A stretch of DNA of 64,000 nt from Flavobacterium sp. GTDB lineage: Bacteria > Bacteroidota > Bacteroidia > Flavobacteriales > Flavobacteriaceae. The DNA lies in assembly GCF_027484705.1 (NCBI RefSeq), contig NZ_JAIXSL010000016.1, forward strand, positions 310,001 through 374,000. Direction: 5' to 3'. Shown here in pieces: positions 8,124-17,206 of the stretch (the first letter of the stretch is position 1; every line of letters begins with the position of its first letter). Position numbers and translations under genes: made by a program. The notes below the pieces were generated by a model. The model saw only the letters and a program-made list of their open reading frames with translations. It made no database searches and was not told the DNA's origin.

Positions 8124-8657
8124 ATGACACAAGAAGAAGTTTTAATTTTAATCCATAAAAAGGACGAAAAAGGCTATACGATGCTCTATGACATGTATTC
8201 CAAAAGTCTTTTTGCCGTGATTTCCAATCTGATCAAGGATCGCGAAGAAGCCGAAGACGTTTTGCAGGAAGTGTTCGTTAAAATCTGGAAAAACATCGAC
8301 AGTTATTCTGAATCAAAAGGCCGTTTGTATACGTGGATGATCAACATCACGAGAAATTCCGCGATTGACAAGCTGCGTTCCAAAGGTTACAACAACAGTC
8401 AGAAAAACCTGTCTGCGGATAATTTCGTACATCTACTCGACGACAGCAACAAATTGACCCACAAGATCGACACGATCGGCATTCAGGAATTTGTCAAGAA
8501 ACTCAAACCCAAATGCATCGCTTTGATTGACTTATTGTTCTTTAAAGGTTACACGCAGCAAGAAGCTTCGGAAGAACTGCAGATTCCTTTAGGAACGGTA
8601 AAAACCCAGAACCGGAATTGCATCAATGATCTACGAATTTTTTTAAAAATTGTATAA
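8124..8657 (+). CDS. ECF-type RNA polymerase sigma factor
   Basis: A 177-residue extracytoplasmic-function sigma factor. Region 2 is seen as a helix around SNLIKDREEAEDVLQEVF with the TWMINITRNSAIDKLR segment, and region 4 as KGYTQQEASEELQIPLGTVK. The start at 8124 (MTQEEVL) is preferred to 8079 because a promoter box ends 18 nt before it and the extra 15 residues are not family-like. The anti-sigma gene overlaps its stop by one base (TAATG), the usual arrangement for a cognate pair. Its target promoters and signal are unknown. Confidence 0.92.
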   Translation: MTQEEVLILIHKKDEKGYTMLYDMYSKSLFAVISNLIKDREEAEDVLQEVFVKIWKNIDSYSESKGRLYTWMINITRNSAIDKLRSKGYNNSQKNLSADNFVHLLDDSNKLTHKIDTIGIQEFVKKLKPKCIALIDLLFFKGYTQQEASEELQIPLGTVKTQNRNCINDLRIFLKIV

Positions 8658-9442
8658 TGACCCCAAACGAATACATTGCATCAGGTACTTTAGAACTTTA
8701 TGTTTACGGCTTGCTCAGCGAAAGTGAAAACGAGGAAATCGCGAAACTGGCCAAAGAGCATAAAGAAATCGATAACGAAATCATTGCGATCGAGAAATCG
8801 ATAGTGAATCTTTCCTCAAGTTTTTGTCCGTTCTTATCGGTAGAAAACTTTGAAAAAATCAAAACCAAACTCGAACTAAAACACAGCAAAGTCATCCCGC
8901 TGGAAACCAAAAACAACAGGTTCCAATACATCGGCTGGGCCGCAGCGGTCGTTTTATTATTCGGTGTTGGTTATCAATACACCACTTTGAACAAAACGAA
9001 AATGCAGGTTGTGACCGTCGAAGGCGAAAAAATGAAACTGCAGGAAGCACTCGTCAATTCAGAAATCAAATACAAGCAAACTGAAGATGCTTTAGCAGTA
9101 GTTCGCGATGTGAAAAATACTATAGTGACTTTGGGCGGACAAGCCGTTTCTCCGAAATCTTACGCGAAAGTGTATTACAACAAAGAAACCCAAGTGGTTT
9201 ATGTAGATGCCGCGGGTTTACCGGAACCACCGGAAGGAAAAGTATATCAGGTTTGGGCTTTAAAACTGAATCCGTTAACACCAACCAGCATCGGTTTGTT
9301 AGCCGACTTCTCAAAAGACAGTCAAAAGATATTTGCAGTTAGCAAAGCCAATGGCGCCGAAGCTTTCGGAATTACTTTAGAGCCGGCTGGCGGAAGCGCA
9401 TCGCCGACTATGGAGCAATTGTATACTTTAGGAAAAGTCTAG
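8657..9442 (+). CDS. anti-sigma factor, RskA-like
   Basis: A 261-residue membrane protein expected to bind the upstream sigma factor. The N-terminal 85 residues form the cytoplasmic anti-sigma part (TLELYVYGLLSESENEEIAKL). One membrane helix lies at about residues 94-110 (IGWAAAVVLLFGVGYQY), followed by a short coiled coil and a periplasmic RskA-type domain (GKVYQVWALKLNPLTP). The start ATG overlaps the sigma stop, which suggests translational coupling. RskA-type proteins respond to envelope or oxidative signals; the signal here is not known. Confidence 0.88.
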   Translation: MTPNEYIASGTLELYVYGLLSESENEEIAKLAKEHKEIDNEIIAIEKSIVNLSSSFCPFLSVENFEKIKTKLELKHSKVIPLETKNNRFQYIGWAAAVVLLFGVGYQYTTLNKTKMQVVTVEGEKMKLQEALVNSEIKYKQTEDALAVVRDVKNTIVTLGGQAVSPKSYAKVYYNKETQVVYVDAAGLPEPPEGKVYQVWALKLNPLTPTSIGLLADFSKDSQKIFAVSKANGAEAFGITLEPAGGSASPTMEQLYTLGKV

Positions 9443-9445
9443 ATT

Positions 9446-9480
9446 AATTGATAATTAACAATTGATAATTGATAATTAAA
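9446..9480. repeat. ATTGATAATT-type dispersed repeat
   Basis: Several head-to-tail units related to TAATTGATAATTAACAATTG. The same short unit recurs near 30133-30229, 30378-30409, 35027-35048 and 44184-44206. Confidence 0.6.
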
Positions 9481-9506
9481 AAAGGTTCCAAATGGAACCT
9501 TTTTTT
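9478..9506. terminator. bidirectional intrinsic terminator
   Basis: GGTTCCA/TGGAACC stem with A6 on the left and T8 on the right. It lies between the convergent anti-sigma gene and ccsBA and can serve both. Confidence 0.85.
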
Positions 9507-9519
9507 GTGAATCAAAAAA

Positions 9520-12500
9520 TTATTTCTTCCAATACTTTCGGTAACTGAAGTACGAAAACAAGCCTAAAATCGCGACGCAAGCTGCGGAATAATATACAAA
9601 AGATGGTGTCACTACTTTATCACCGCTCGCGTAGGAATGCATTCCGGTCAGGTAAAAATTCACTCCGAAATACGTCATCATGATCGAATAAAAAGCTACG
9701 ATGCTCATCAGATTGAAAATCCATTTACCGCGCAAACTCGGAACAAATCTCGCATGGATTACGAAAGCATAAATCATAATACTGATCAGCGCCCAAGTTT
9801 CTTTCGGATCCCAACCCCAGTATCTTCCCCAACTTTCGTTGGCCCATTGCCCGCCAAGGAAATTTCCAATCGTAAGCATTACAAGTCCGATGGTTAAAGC
9901 CATTTCGTTGATGTAAGTGATTTCCTTGATGTTCAGATCCATTTTGACTTTGTTCTTTTCATTCGTGAACAGCATTAGTATTAAAGAAACAACGCCTAGT
10001 ACCATTCCTAAAGTGAAAGGCCCGTAACTCGCGACAATTACCGCCACGTGGATCATCAGCCAATACGAATTTAAAACGGGTTGCAGGTTCGCAATCGAAG
10101 GATCCATCCAGTTCCAGTGCGCGATCATCAAAATCATCGACGCTACGAAAGTACCCGAAGCTACCGTCAATTTCGATTTGATATCAAAAGCCAGCGTAAA
10201 AAACATCGTCGCCCAAGCCACATAAATCATACTTTCATAAGCATCGCTCCACGGCGCATGGCCTGAAATATACCAGCGCGCGGCAAGTCCGGCGGTATGC
10301 AGTAGAAACAAAACACCAATCAAAATATGGAAACCGTTGATGATTAATCGGATCCCTTTCTTTTCAAAAAAGATGTTGACGATAGTGAAAAGCAGCATCA
10401 AAACGCCCGTCAGCATATACAAATAGTAGAGTTTCTTGAAAATGTCGTATTTGTTGTAAGTAATTTCAGAATCGATTTTTTGTTCGCTCGGACGCACCGC
10501 TTTCCCGAATTTCTTCTGGTAATTTTCGATGCTTTGCAAAAAGAAATTCGCATTAACGTAATTTTTCCTGATGGTCGCGCTGTCGAGAGCACTCATATAT
10601 AATGGAAGAATGTTCTTGGTGAACGTCGAATCGATGCCGTGGATGTTCGCGTGATCGAGTTCGAGATAAGAAATCCATTTGTTGTTTTGATCGTTCGGAA
10701 TCGGGAAAATTTTCAGAATAGCTCCGCTCAAAGCTGAATTGAGCAAATTGACTTTCCTGTCTGTTTCGATGAAATCTTTCTGAAATTGATCTGGTGTGGC
10801 GGCTTTGTAGGCTTCATCAAGATAAGGCGTAAGCTTATAATTGCCCTTATCATCGAAGAATTTGATGAACGGAGCGTATTTTTCTTTGGCATCCAAACCG
10901 ATAATTTTGCGAATGCTGTCGTTTCCGTTTTTGATGTAAATCAGCGGCACTTCAAACCAAACCCGCGGAAATTGCACCATCGAAAGAAAAACCTGATCGG
11001 AATTCATATCCTTATAAGTATCGCTCTTACTGACTTTGCGTAACAATTCCGAAGAAAAAGTATTCACGGGTTTCATACGTCCGCCTTCATCCTGCACCAC
11101 CAATCTTCCGAATTTTGCGGCGTGTGCTTCGGTTACTTTATATCTTGTAAGCAACGAATCAATCTGCTGCATCGTCGGCGCATGACTTGCATGGTTTTGC
11201 GAAAAAACGTTAAAGCTTAAAAACAGTAACAGGATTGTTATCAGTTTGGATTTTTTGCTTTTGACGACTTCGAGTTTGCGTTTGATATCGGCAAAGCGCG
11301 AATGTTTGGTGAACAAAATCGCCAGCATCGCAAAGAACAACATGAAATAACCCGCATAAGTAATACATGTGCCCCAGAAATCGTGGTTCACAGAAAGTAC
11401 GGTTCCTTTTTCGTCCGGATCGAACGACGACTGGAAGAAACGATAGCCGCCGAAATCGAGAATGTGGTTCATGTAAATTCGGGCGTCGGTAGTTTTGGCT
11501 TTATCGATTACCGTAACTTTGCTTTCAAACGCGGCGTAGCTTTTCTCGGTTCCGGGATATTTGCTCGCGATGAAATCATTCAGTCTGATTTGGAACGGCA
11601 AATCGTATACTTTGCTTCCGAAACTTAACGTAAAATCGAGTTTACCTAAACTGAATACTTGCGGTTCTCCGGCTTTTCCTTTGGCTCCTAAAAGTGTAAT
11701 TTCTTTTTCTTTACCTTGTGATTTAACAGTCAGAATCAAAGCATCGTCATGTTTCTTCGCTTTGAAATCGTTGTTCGATTTATAGATTTTGAACCCTTTC
11801 ATTGCGGCTTCAGGAAACACGAACTGGCTTCCGCCTACGTTATATAAAGAACGAAGCATTAAAGGTTGTGTCGCATCTTTAATGACTTTGCCTTGCATTT
11901 TATCCGCCATGCGCATAAACTGTCCGTCGAATGGCGTCTGAATCGTGTATTCTTTTCCAGTGGTGTTAACGTTAACCGCGCCTTTTACAAATTTATTTAA
12001 GCTGAAAAGCGTGTTGTGGATGTTTTCGATCTTGCCTTCCTGAAGGTAATGTTCGTGTCTGGAACCGCCGCCCGATTCGACCATTTTGAGGTAAACGTTT
12101 CCTTTGGCATCTTCCTTAATAGTTTCCGTCGCGCCCATCAGGTAATTCTTGTAACTGATTTCGAATGGAATATCAGCAAATTCTTCATCAATCGAAAAAC
12201 TATTATCGGTAACTGGTGAAAGCAACAGCGGGTTTTCGAAAATCCTGCGTTTCATCGCGCCTTTATATTCGCCATCGACGAAAATGGTCAGGAAGGTTTT
12301 GTCGGAATAGATTTTATTTTCTGTAGCGCCTTCTCGGATGGGCATCATGCCTTCATAACTGATGTATCTTGTAATCGTGGCACCGATGATGATGAAAATA
12401 AAAGACAAATGCAACAACAATGTCGCCCATTTTTCCTTTTTATGCAACTGATATCTTTTGATGTTCCCGATAAAATTGATCAGGAAAAACACATGAATCG

Positions 12501-12657
12501 CTTCGAACCATTTGGTATTGTAGATTAGTATTCTCGCGGTATCAGTGTTGTATTCACTTTCAATAAAAGTTCCGGTAGCCATCGCTACAGCGTAAGCCAG
12601 AAACAAAAAAGCCATCAAACGTGTAGAGAACAAAAAGGAAAGCATCTTTTTTTCCAT
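9520..12657 (-). CDS. ccsBA: fused ResB-CcsA cytochrome c biogenesis protein
   Basis: A 1045-residue inner-membrane protein of system II cytochrome c maturation, which carries heme outward and attaches it to CXXCH motifs of apocytochromes. The N-terminal half is ResB/Ccs1-like, with membrane helices near residues 10-30, 48-65 and 84-104 and a large periplasmic loop up to about 430. The C-terminal third is CcsA, with the tryptophan-rich heme-handling motif WGRYWGWDPKETW near residue 960 and many membrane helices. Fusion of the two halves is normal in Bacteroidota. A TACTTTTG promoter box lies 32 nt before the start. Confidence 0.95.
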   Translation of the reverse strand: MEKKMLSFLFSTRLMAFLFLAYAVAMATGTFIESEYNTDTARILIYNTKWFEAIHVFFLINFIGNIKRYQLHKKEKWATLLLHLSFIFIIIGATITRYISYEGMMPIREGATENKIYSDKTFLTIFVDGEYKGAMKRRIFENPLLLSPVTDNSFSIDEEFADIPFEISYKNYLMGATETIKEDAKGNVYLKMVESGGGSRHEHYLQEGKIENIHNTLFSLNKFVKGAVNVNTTGKEYTIQTPFDGQFMRMADKMQGKVIKDATQPLMLRSLYNVGGSQFVFPEAAMKGFKIYKSNNDFKAKKHDDALILTVKSQGKEKEITLLGAKGKAGEPQVFSLGKLDFTLSFGSKVYDLPFQIRLNDFIASKYPGTEKSYAAFESKVTVIDKAKTTDARIYMNHILDFGGYRFFQSSFDPDEKGTVLSVNHDFWGTCITYAGYFMLFFAMLAILFTKHSRFADIKRKLEVVKSKKSKLITILLLFLSFNVFSQNHASHAPTMQQIDSLLTRYKVTEAHAAKFGRLVVQDEGGRMKPVNTFSSELLRKVSKSDTYKDMNSDQVFLSMVQFPRVWFEVPLIYIKNGNDSIRKIIGLDAKEKYAPFIKFFDDKGNYKLTPYLDEAYKAATPDQFQKDFIETDRKVNLLNSALSGAILKIFPIPNDQNNKWISYLELDHANIHGIDSTFTKNILPLYMSALDSATIRKNYVNANFFLQSIENYQKKFGKAVRPSEQKIDSEITYNKYDIFKKLYYLYMLTGVLMLLFTIVNIFFEKKGIRLIINGFHILIGVLFLLHTAGLAARWYISGHAPWSDAYESMIYVAWATMFFTLAFDIKSKLTVASGTFVASMILMIAHWNWMDPSIANLQPVLNSYWLMIHVAVIVASYGPFTLGMVLGVVSLILMLFTNEKNKVKMDLNIKEITYINEMALTIGLVMLTIGNFLGGQWANESWGRYWGWDPKETWALISIMIYAFVIHARFVPSLRGKWIFNLMSIVAFYSIMMTYFGVNFYLTGMHSYASGDKVVTPSFVYYSAACVAILGLFSYFSYRKYWKK

Positions 12658-12689
12658 TGGGTTGGAATTAGTGTATTAAAAAAGTCACG

Positions 12690-12718
12690 CAAAAGTAGGT
12701 AAAAATGTTGAGTAACAA
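12690..12718 (-). promoter_or_regulatory. candidate promoter of ccsBA (TTG-N18-TACTTTTG)
   Basis: On the minus strand TTG (12718-12716) is separated by 18 nt from TACTTTTG (12697-12690), close to the Bacteroidota consensus. Confidence 0.5.
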
Positions 12719-12809
12719 ATTTGATTTTATGAGGTTTTAAGGGATATTTAAGATTTGTAGACCCAAATACAAAACTGCTTTTAAATACTGAAAAATAAAC
12801 TTTTTTCGA

Positions 12810-12817
12810 TAATTTTG
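12810..12817 (+). promoter_or_regulatory. candidate -7 element (TAATTTTG), possibly giving a leaderless mRNA
   Basis: A TAnnTTTG match ending only 4 nt before the ATG at 12822. If used, transcription would start at or next to the start codon. Confidence 0.4.
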
Positions 12818-12821
12818 CGCC

Positions 12822-13571
12822 ATGATTCAAGTCAGCATTATCGGCTCCGGAAATGTCGCGCAACATCTGATTTCGGCTTTTGTGAAAACTGAAGCGGTGG
12901 CGTTGGTTCAGGTTTTGGCAAGGCATCCTGAAAGTATCGGAAATTTTCCATCGGTTGAAATCATTACGGATTTCCAACAACTGCGCGAAGTGGATTTATA
13001 CATTATTGCTGTTACTGACCAAGCGATTGCTGAAGTGTCCAAAAAAATTCCTTTTGCCAATAAATTGGTTGCGCATACATCGGGAAGCGTTCCCATGAGT
13101 GCATTGGCCGACAACAACCGGAAAGCGGTTTTGTATCCGGTGCAGACTTTTTCAAAAAATAAAGCGGTTGATTTTAGTAGCATTCCGATTGGTCTTGAAA
13201 GTGAAAACGAAGATGATTTTAAAATCCTTTCTTCGGTAGCGAAATCCATTTCAAATCATGTTTTTGTGATGGATTCTGTTCAACGCAAAGCTTTGCATGT
13301 AGCGGCGGTTTTTGTAAGCAATTTTACGAACCATCTTTATCAGATTGGCGCAGATCTTTGTAACGAGCATCAATTGTCTTTCGATATTTTAAAACCATTG
13401 ATTGAAGAAACGGCAGCAAAAATATTAGTACTTTCGCCCGCTGAAGCACAAACTGGCCCAGCTAAGAGAAAAGACCAGCAAACGATTGACAGCCATTTGG
13501 CCTTATTGAATGACGAAAATCAAAAAGCGATTTATACTTTATTGACCCAATCCATACAACAACATGAATAA
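12822..13571 (+). CDS. Rossmann-like and DUF2520 domain protein
   Basis: A 249-residue putative oxidoreductase. The N-terminal Rossmann domain shows the nucleotide-binding loop IIGSGNVAQHL (about residues 5-15), and the C-terminal half is the helical DUF2520 domain (HVAAVFVSNFTNHLYQIG, ETAAKILVLSPAEAQTGPA). The family resembles NADP-dependent F420 reductases and 6-phosphogluconate-type dehydrogenases, but its substrate is unknown. It overlaps the KdsC-like gene by eight bases and heads an apparent operon continuing through the lipoprotein, prenyltransferase and Maf genes. Confidence 0.88.
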   Translation: MIQVSIIGSGNVAQHLISAFVKTEAVALVQVLARHPESIGNFPSVEIITDFQQLREVDLYIIAVTDQAIAEVSKKIPFANKLVAHTSGSVPMSALADNNRKAVLYPVQTFSKNKAVDFSSIPIGLESENEDDFKILSSVAKSISNHVFVMDSVQRKALHVAAVFVSNFTNHLYQIGADLCNEHQLSFDILKPLIEETAAKILVLSPAEAQTGPAKRKDQQTIDSHLALLNDENQKAIYTLLTQSIQQHE

Positions 13572-14091
13572 GAATTATAAGGAAATCCTGAACCAGATCA
13601 CGACGTTTATTTTTGACGTTGATGGCGTTTTGACCGACAGTTCCGTGCACGTAACGCCAACCGGTGAGATGTTGCGTGTGATGAACATTCGCGATGGGTT
13701 TGCGATGAAAGCGGCTCTCGAAAGCGGTTACAACGTCTGCATCATTTCGGGTGGAAACAATGAAGGTGTGAGAATTCGTTTGAGAAATCTTGGCGTTACG
13801 GATATTCATTTGGCGTCACCGAACAAAGTCGAAACTTTCAAGGAATATATTGAATTGTACAGCATCAAAGCGGAAGAAGTCTTGTATATGGGCGACGACA
13901 TTCCCGATTACCATGTGATGCAACTCGTGGGTTTACCGACTTGTCCGCAAGATGCGAGTCCGGAAATTAAAGCGATCTCGAAATACATTTCGCACAAAAA
14001 CGGAGGTCGGGGCGCGGTGCGTGAAGTCATCGAACAAGTGATGAAAGTGCAGGGCAAATGGCATTTGTATTACGATGGAAAACACGACTAA
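13564..14091 (+). CDS. KdsC-type HAD phosphatase
   Basis: A 175-residue HAD-superfamily phosphatase of the KDO-8-phosphate phosphatase class. The nucleophile motif is FDVDG (Asp18, Asp20), motif 2 is CIISGG, and motif 4 is YMGDDIPDYHVM. The tail GGRGAVREVIEQVM is typical of KdsC. It would remove phosphate from KDO-8-P on the route to lipopolysaccharide KDO. kdsA, which makes KDO-8-P, is in the window at 52 kb but unlinked. Related sugar phosphates are possible alternative substrates. Confidence 0.9.
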   Translation: MNKNYKEILNQITTFIFDVDGVLTDSSVHVTPTGEMLRVMNIRDGFAMKAALESGYNVCIISGGNNEGVRIRLRNLGVTDIHLASPNKVETFKEYIELYSIKAEEVLYMGDDIPDYHVMQLVGLPTCPQDASPEIKAISKYISHKNGGRGAVREVIEQVMKVQGKWHLYYDGKHD

Positions 14092-14101
14092 ATAACATTT
14101 T

Positions 14102-15010
14102 ATGAAAAAATTAAATTTACTATTCGCCGTTTGTTTTGGGTTATTTTTATCGTGTTCGTCAGATGATTCGAGTACCAATAACAATCCGGCACCCAAGCGG
14201 GTCAGCCAATTGGTTTATCATAATGCAGACGGAAGCGTTTATACTCAGGATATTGTCTACGATACTGAAGGAATCATTACTGAGATCAACGACAATGCTA
14301 CGGGAAATGTTGCTCAAAAGTATGTTTACAATGCGTCAAACCAATTGGAGCGTGAAGAATCCTATTGGTATACCGCAACGAATACTCTGGACGAAAAGAA
14401 AATTACCAGTTACACCTACAATACGGATGGTAAAATCGCAACGGTTGTTCAAGAAACTACGGAAACCGGATTGCCTTCATACAGCAGAACCTTTGACATT
14501 ACTTATAGCGCTAACACTATAACACGCACGCGATCAGATTCATACCCTGAAATCGTAGTTTTCGGATTGAATCCGCAAGGAAAAGTTAGCTCTATTAAAA
14601 TTACCCGAAACGGTATTTTGTGCGATGATATGACCTTTGGTTATGATGCTGATGGCAATTGCATTTCAGGGTCTGGTCCTATCAATGAAGGTTCGTTCGA
14701 CAGGACAACGGATAACATCAACTTATCTGTTATTTATGGTAATACCCTGAAAATCGATCTGAACAGCACGGTTACTTTTTATCATGACCTTCTATCGAGA
14801 TCTGCCAGTTTTGATAACTTTCGTGAAGCATTGGTTAAAAATCAGGGAAACAAATATGCCACACAAATAGAATGGTATCAATTCAACGATTATTCTTACA
14901 AACAAACCTATGCTTACACCTTTGATGCTGACAATTATCCGCTATCAATAGTTTTTAGTGAGTTTCCAAATGATCCAAATTATATGACTTTAAATTATAT
15001 ATGGGAATAA
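14102..15010 (+). CDS. lipoprotein with YD/RHS-like beta repeats, unknown function
   Basis: A 302-residue protein with a clear lipoprotein signal (LFLSC, Cys18) followed by Ser-Ser-Asp-Asp; acidic residues just after the lipidated Cys favour surface export in flavobacteria. The body has repeated short beta-hairpin units such as IVYDTEGIITEIND, KYVYNASNQLEREES and SYTYNTDGKIATV, resembling YD/RHS repeats. Function is unknown. It sits between the KdsC-like and UbiA genes on the same strand, with 10-bp and 37-bp gaps. Confidence 0.75.
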   Translation: MKKLNLLFAVCFGLFLSCSSDDSSTNNNPAPKRVSQLVYHNADGSVYTQDIVYDTEGIITEINDNATGNVAQKYVYNASNQLEREESYWYTATNTLDEKKITSYTYNTDGKIATVVQETTETGLPSYSRTFDITYSANTITRTRSDSYPEIVVFGLNPQGKVSSIKITRNGILCDDMTFGYDADGNCISGSGPINEGSFDRTTDNINLSVIYGNTLKIDLNSTVTFYHDLLSRSASFDNFREALVKNQGNKYATQIEWYQFNDYSYKQTYAYTFDADNYPLSIVFSEFPNDPNYMTLNYIWE

Positions 15011-15047
15011 TTGCTGTTTTATTTACTCAAAAAAATATCATTAAATA

Positions 15048-15977
15048 ATGTTTTCATTTTTCAAACTCATACGCTACCAGAATCTTTTGATGCTGGCGTT
15101 CATGCAATTGCTTTTCCGTTACGGTTTTCTGAAATGGCAAAATGTTCCTTTGTCATTGGCCGACTGGCAATATATATTGTTGGTACTTTCGACCTTGCTC
15201 CTTGCGGCTGGCGGTTATGTCATCAATGATGTTTTTGATCAGGATACCGATTCCGAAAACAGGCCGAATCGAATCATTATTGGCAATAAAATTTCAGAAG
15301 CTGCGGCATACAATATATATGTAGCATTAAACATTACTGGTGTTGGTATCGGTTTCTATTTATCTAATGTGATTATGAAACCGGGATTTGCGACGATTTT
15401 TATACTGATTGCAGCAATGCTTTACTTGTATGCGACGAGCTTGAAACAAACGCTTTTGATTGGAAACATTATTATTGCGTTGTTGCTTTCATTCAGCGTA
15501 ATCATCATTGGGATTTATGATTTGTTCCCGGCGACTTACGAAGGCAATCAAAGAGAAATGTCGGTATTGTTTTCGATTTTGATCGACTATGCGATTTTTG
15601 CGTTCATGATCAATTTCATCCGCGAAATCGTCAAAGATCTTGAAGATGTCAATGGCGATTACAACCAAGGCATGACTACGTTGCCTATTGTTTTGGGTGT
15701 GCAAAGAACCTCGCGTGTCGTATTCGGTTTGAGTTTTATTCCACTCGTAGTGCTTTTATATTATACGAATGAATACTTCGCCGCGGGCAATTTATACGCG
15801 ACGATGATTTACACTTTATTATGTGTGGTCGGGCCACTACTCTATTTTACAATCAAATCCTGGTCAGCCAAAACCAAAAAGGATTTTCAGCATTTGAGCA
15901 AAGTTTTAAAACTGGTGCTTTTGTTTGGCATAATTTCCATTGCTGTCGTGGCATACAATATTAAACACCATGCTTAG
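15048..15977 (+). CDS. UbiA-family prenyltransferase
   Basis: A 309-residue, multi-helix membrane prenyltransferase. The first Asp-rich motif is NDVFDQDTD (Asn60, Asp61, Asp64, Asp68) and the second is KDLEDVNGD (Asp197, Asp200, Asp204). Homologues in flavobacteria are often labelled geranylgeranylglycerol-phosphate geranylgeranyltransferase, an archaeal-lipid enzyme name, without proof. The protein differs from MenA in context (KdsC-like upstream, Maf downstream), so I do not call it menA. The prenyl acceptor is unknown. The Maf gene overlaps its end by eight bases. Confidence 0.85.
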   Translation: MFSFFKLIRYQNLLMLAFMQLLFRYGFLKWQNVPLSLADWQYILLVLSTLLLAAGGYVINDVFDQDTDSENRPNRIIIGNKISEAAAYNIYVALNITGVGIGFYLSNVIMKPGFATIFILIAAMLYLYATSLKQTLLIGNIIIALLLSFSVIIIGIYDLFPATYEGNQREMSVLFSILIDYAIFAFMINFIREIVKDLEDVNGDYNQGMTTLPIVLGVQRTSRVVFGLSFIPLVVLLYYTNEYFAAGNLYATMIYTLLCVVGPLLYFTIKSWSAKTKKDFQHLSKVLKLVLLFGIISIAVVAYNIKHHA

Positions 15978-16551
15978 AGAAAAACTCAAAAATTACAAGA
16001 TCATACTGGCTTCAGGCTCTCCGCGAAGGCAACAATTCTTCAAAGACCTGGATCTCGATTTTGAAATCCGGCTCAAGGAAGTCGAGGAAATTTATCCGCC
16101 GAACCTGACCGAAGAAGACATTACAGATTATCTAGCCGTGCTTAAAAGTGATGCTTTTGAAGGTGAACTCAACGACCATGAAATCCTCGTGACCAGCGAC
16201 ACGATTGTCTGGCATGAAAACAAAGCCCTCGGGAAACCCAAAGATTATGACGATGCTTTTAAGATGCTGCAATCATTATCTGACAAAACCCATTGGGTCA
16301 TTACATCGGTTTGTTTTAAGACCAAACACAAAACGGAAGTCATTTCTGAAGTCACTAAAGTTACGATGTATGCGCTTTCAGATGCGGAAATCGAATATTA
16401 CCTGAATAAATACAAACCTTATGATAAAGCCGGAAGTTATGGCATCCAGGAATGGATTGGTTATATCGGCGTCGCCAAAATTGAAGGCTCTTATCCGAAT
16501 GTGATGGGAATGCCGGTCGATAAAGTCTATCAATACCTGAAGCAATTATAA
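15970..16551 (+). CDS. Maf-family nucleoside triphosphate pyrophosphatase
   Basis: A 193-residue house-cleaning pyrophosphatase that hydrolyses dTTP, UTP or modified nucleotides. Diagnostic motifs are LASGSPRRQQF near the N-terminus, TSDTIVWHENKALGKPKD in the middle and the KAGSYGIQEW segment. The start at 15970 (MLREKLKNYK) is chosen over 15940 because it puts the SGSPRR motif at its usual distance from the N-terminus. It is the last gene of the DUF2520-KdsC-lipoprotein-UbiA-Maf group. Confidence 0.92.
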   Translation: MLREKLKNYKIILASGSPRRQQFFKDLDLDFEIRLKEVEEIYPPNLTEEDITDYLAVLKSDAFEGELNDHEILVTSDTIVWHENKALGKPKDYDDAFKMLQSLSDKTHWVITSVCFKTKHKTEVISEVTKVTMYALSDAEIEYYLNKYKPYDKAGSYGIQEWIGYIGVAKIEGSYPNVMGMPVDKVYQYLKQL

Positions 16552-16771
16552 ATCCACTTCAATGAATACAACATAAAGGAGTAAACATAATATTGTTAAA
16601 TTGTAATATTAAGATTACTTTAAATTAAAAAAAATGCATTTCATCGATATTTTTTTACACTTTATCTATTTTTATTAAAATTTTTAATTATTTTTACATC
16701 GTCAATTAGTTATGAAAAGGAACGATACATTGCATCAAACCAATTTCGGTTTTCCGAATAAAACAAGTATC

Positions 16772-17152
16772 ATGAAAAAAACACTATCGATGATTGTTAT
16801 AGTGCTGTTATGTTTCCAATCTGGTTTCGCTCAAAAAGCAAAAACTGAGACTGATTCAACACCACTTTTCAATCCAGTTACGAATTGTCAATTGAGGTAC
16901 TATTATTTTCCGAATCTTGAGGCCTATTTTGACACTTTCAAAAACATCTATTATTACAAAGAAAATGGTGAATGGATCACGGCTGAAGAAATACCGGAAG
17001 GTTACAGAGGTTATTCAATTTACAACAAATCAACCGTATACATTACAGATTATGATGATGATTATCCTTGCCAGTTTGTGGAGATACACAAGAAAAAATA
17101 CCCTTACATCACCAATGAGCGCGTCAAAAAAATGGCCCTCTCTAAGAATTAA
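16772..17152 (+). CDS. small secreted protein, unknown function
   Basis: A 126-residue protein beginning with a clear signal peptide (MKKTLSMIVIVLLCFQSGFAQ). The start at 16772 is preferred over 16712 because only this one places the signal sequence at the N-terminus. The mature part is rich in Tyr (LRYYYFPNLEAYFD, KNIYYYKENGEW) and contains IYNKSTVYITDYDDDYP. I do not recognise a named domain. It stands alone after an AT-rich 220-bp leader region and is convergent with a T9SS protein gene. Confidence 0.75.
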   Translation: MKKTLSMIVIVLLCFQSGFAQKAKTETDSTPLFNPVTNCQLRYYYFPNLEAYFDTFKNIYYYKENGEWITAEEIPEGYRGYSIYNKSTVYITDYDDDYPCQFVEIHKKKYPYITNERVKKMALSKN

Positions 17153-17206
17153 TAATTGATTTTTTCTTAGGAGAACCATTCTTTATTTTTGAGTCGGATA
17201 GTCTTT

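Noticed and set aside
15011..15229. A 72-codon frame overlapping the UbiA gene start
   Set aside because: It is out of frame with a clear prenyltransferase and has no recognisable features.
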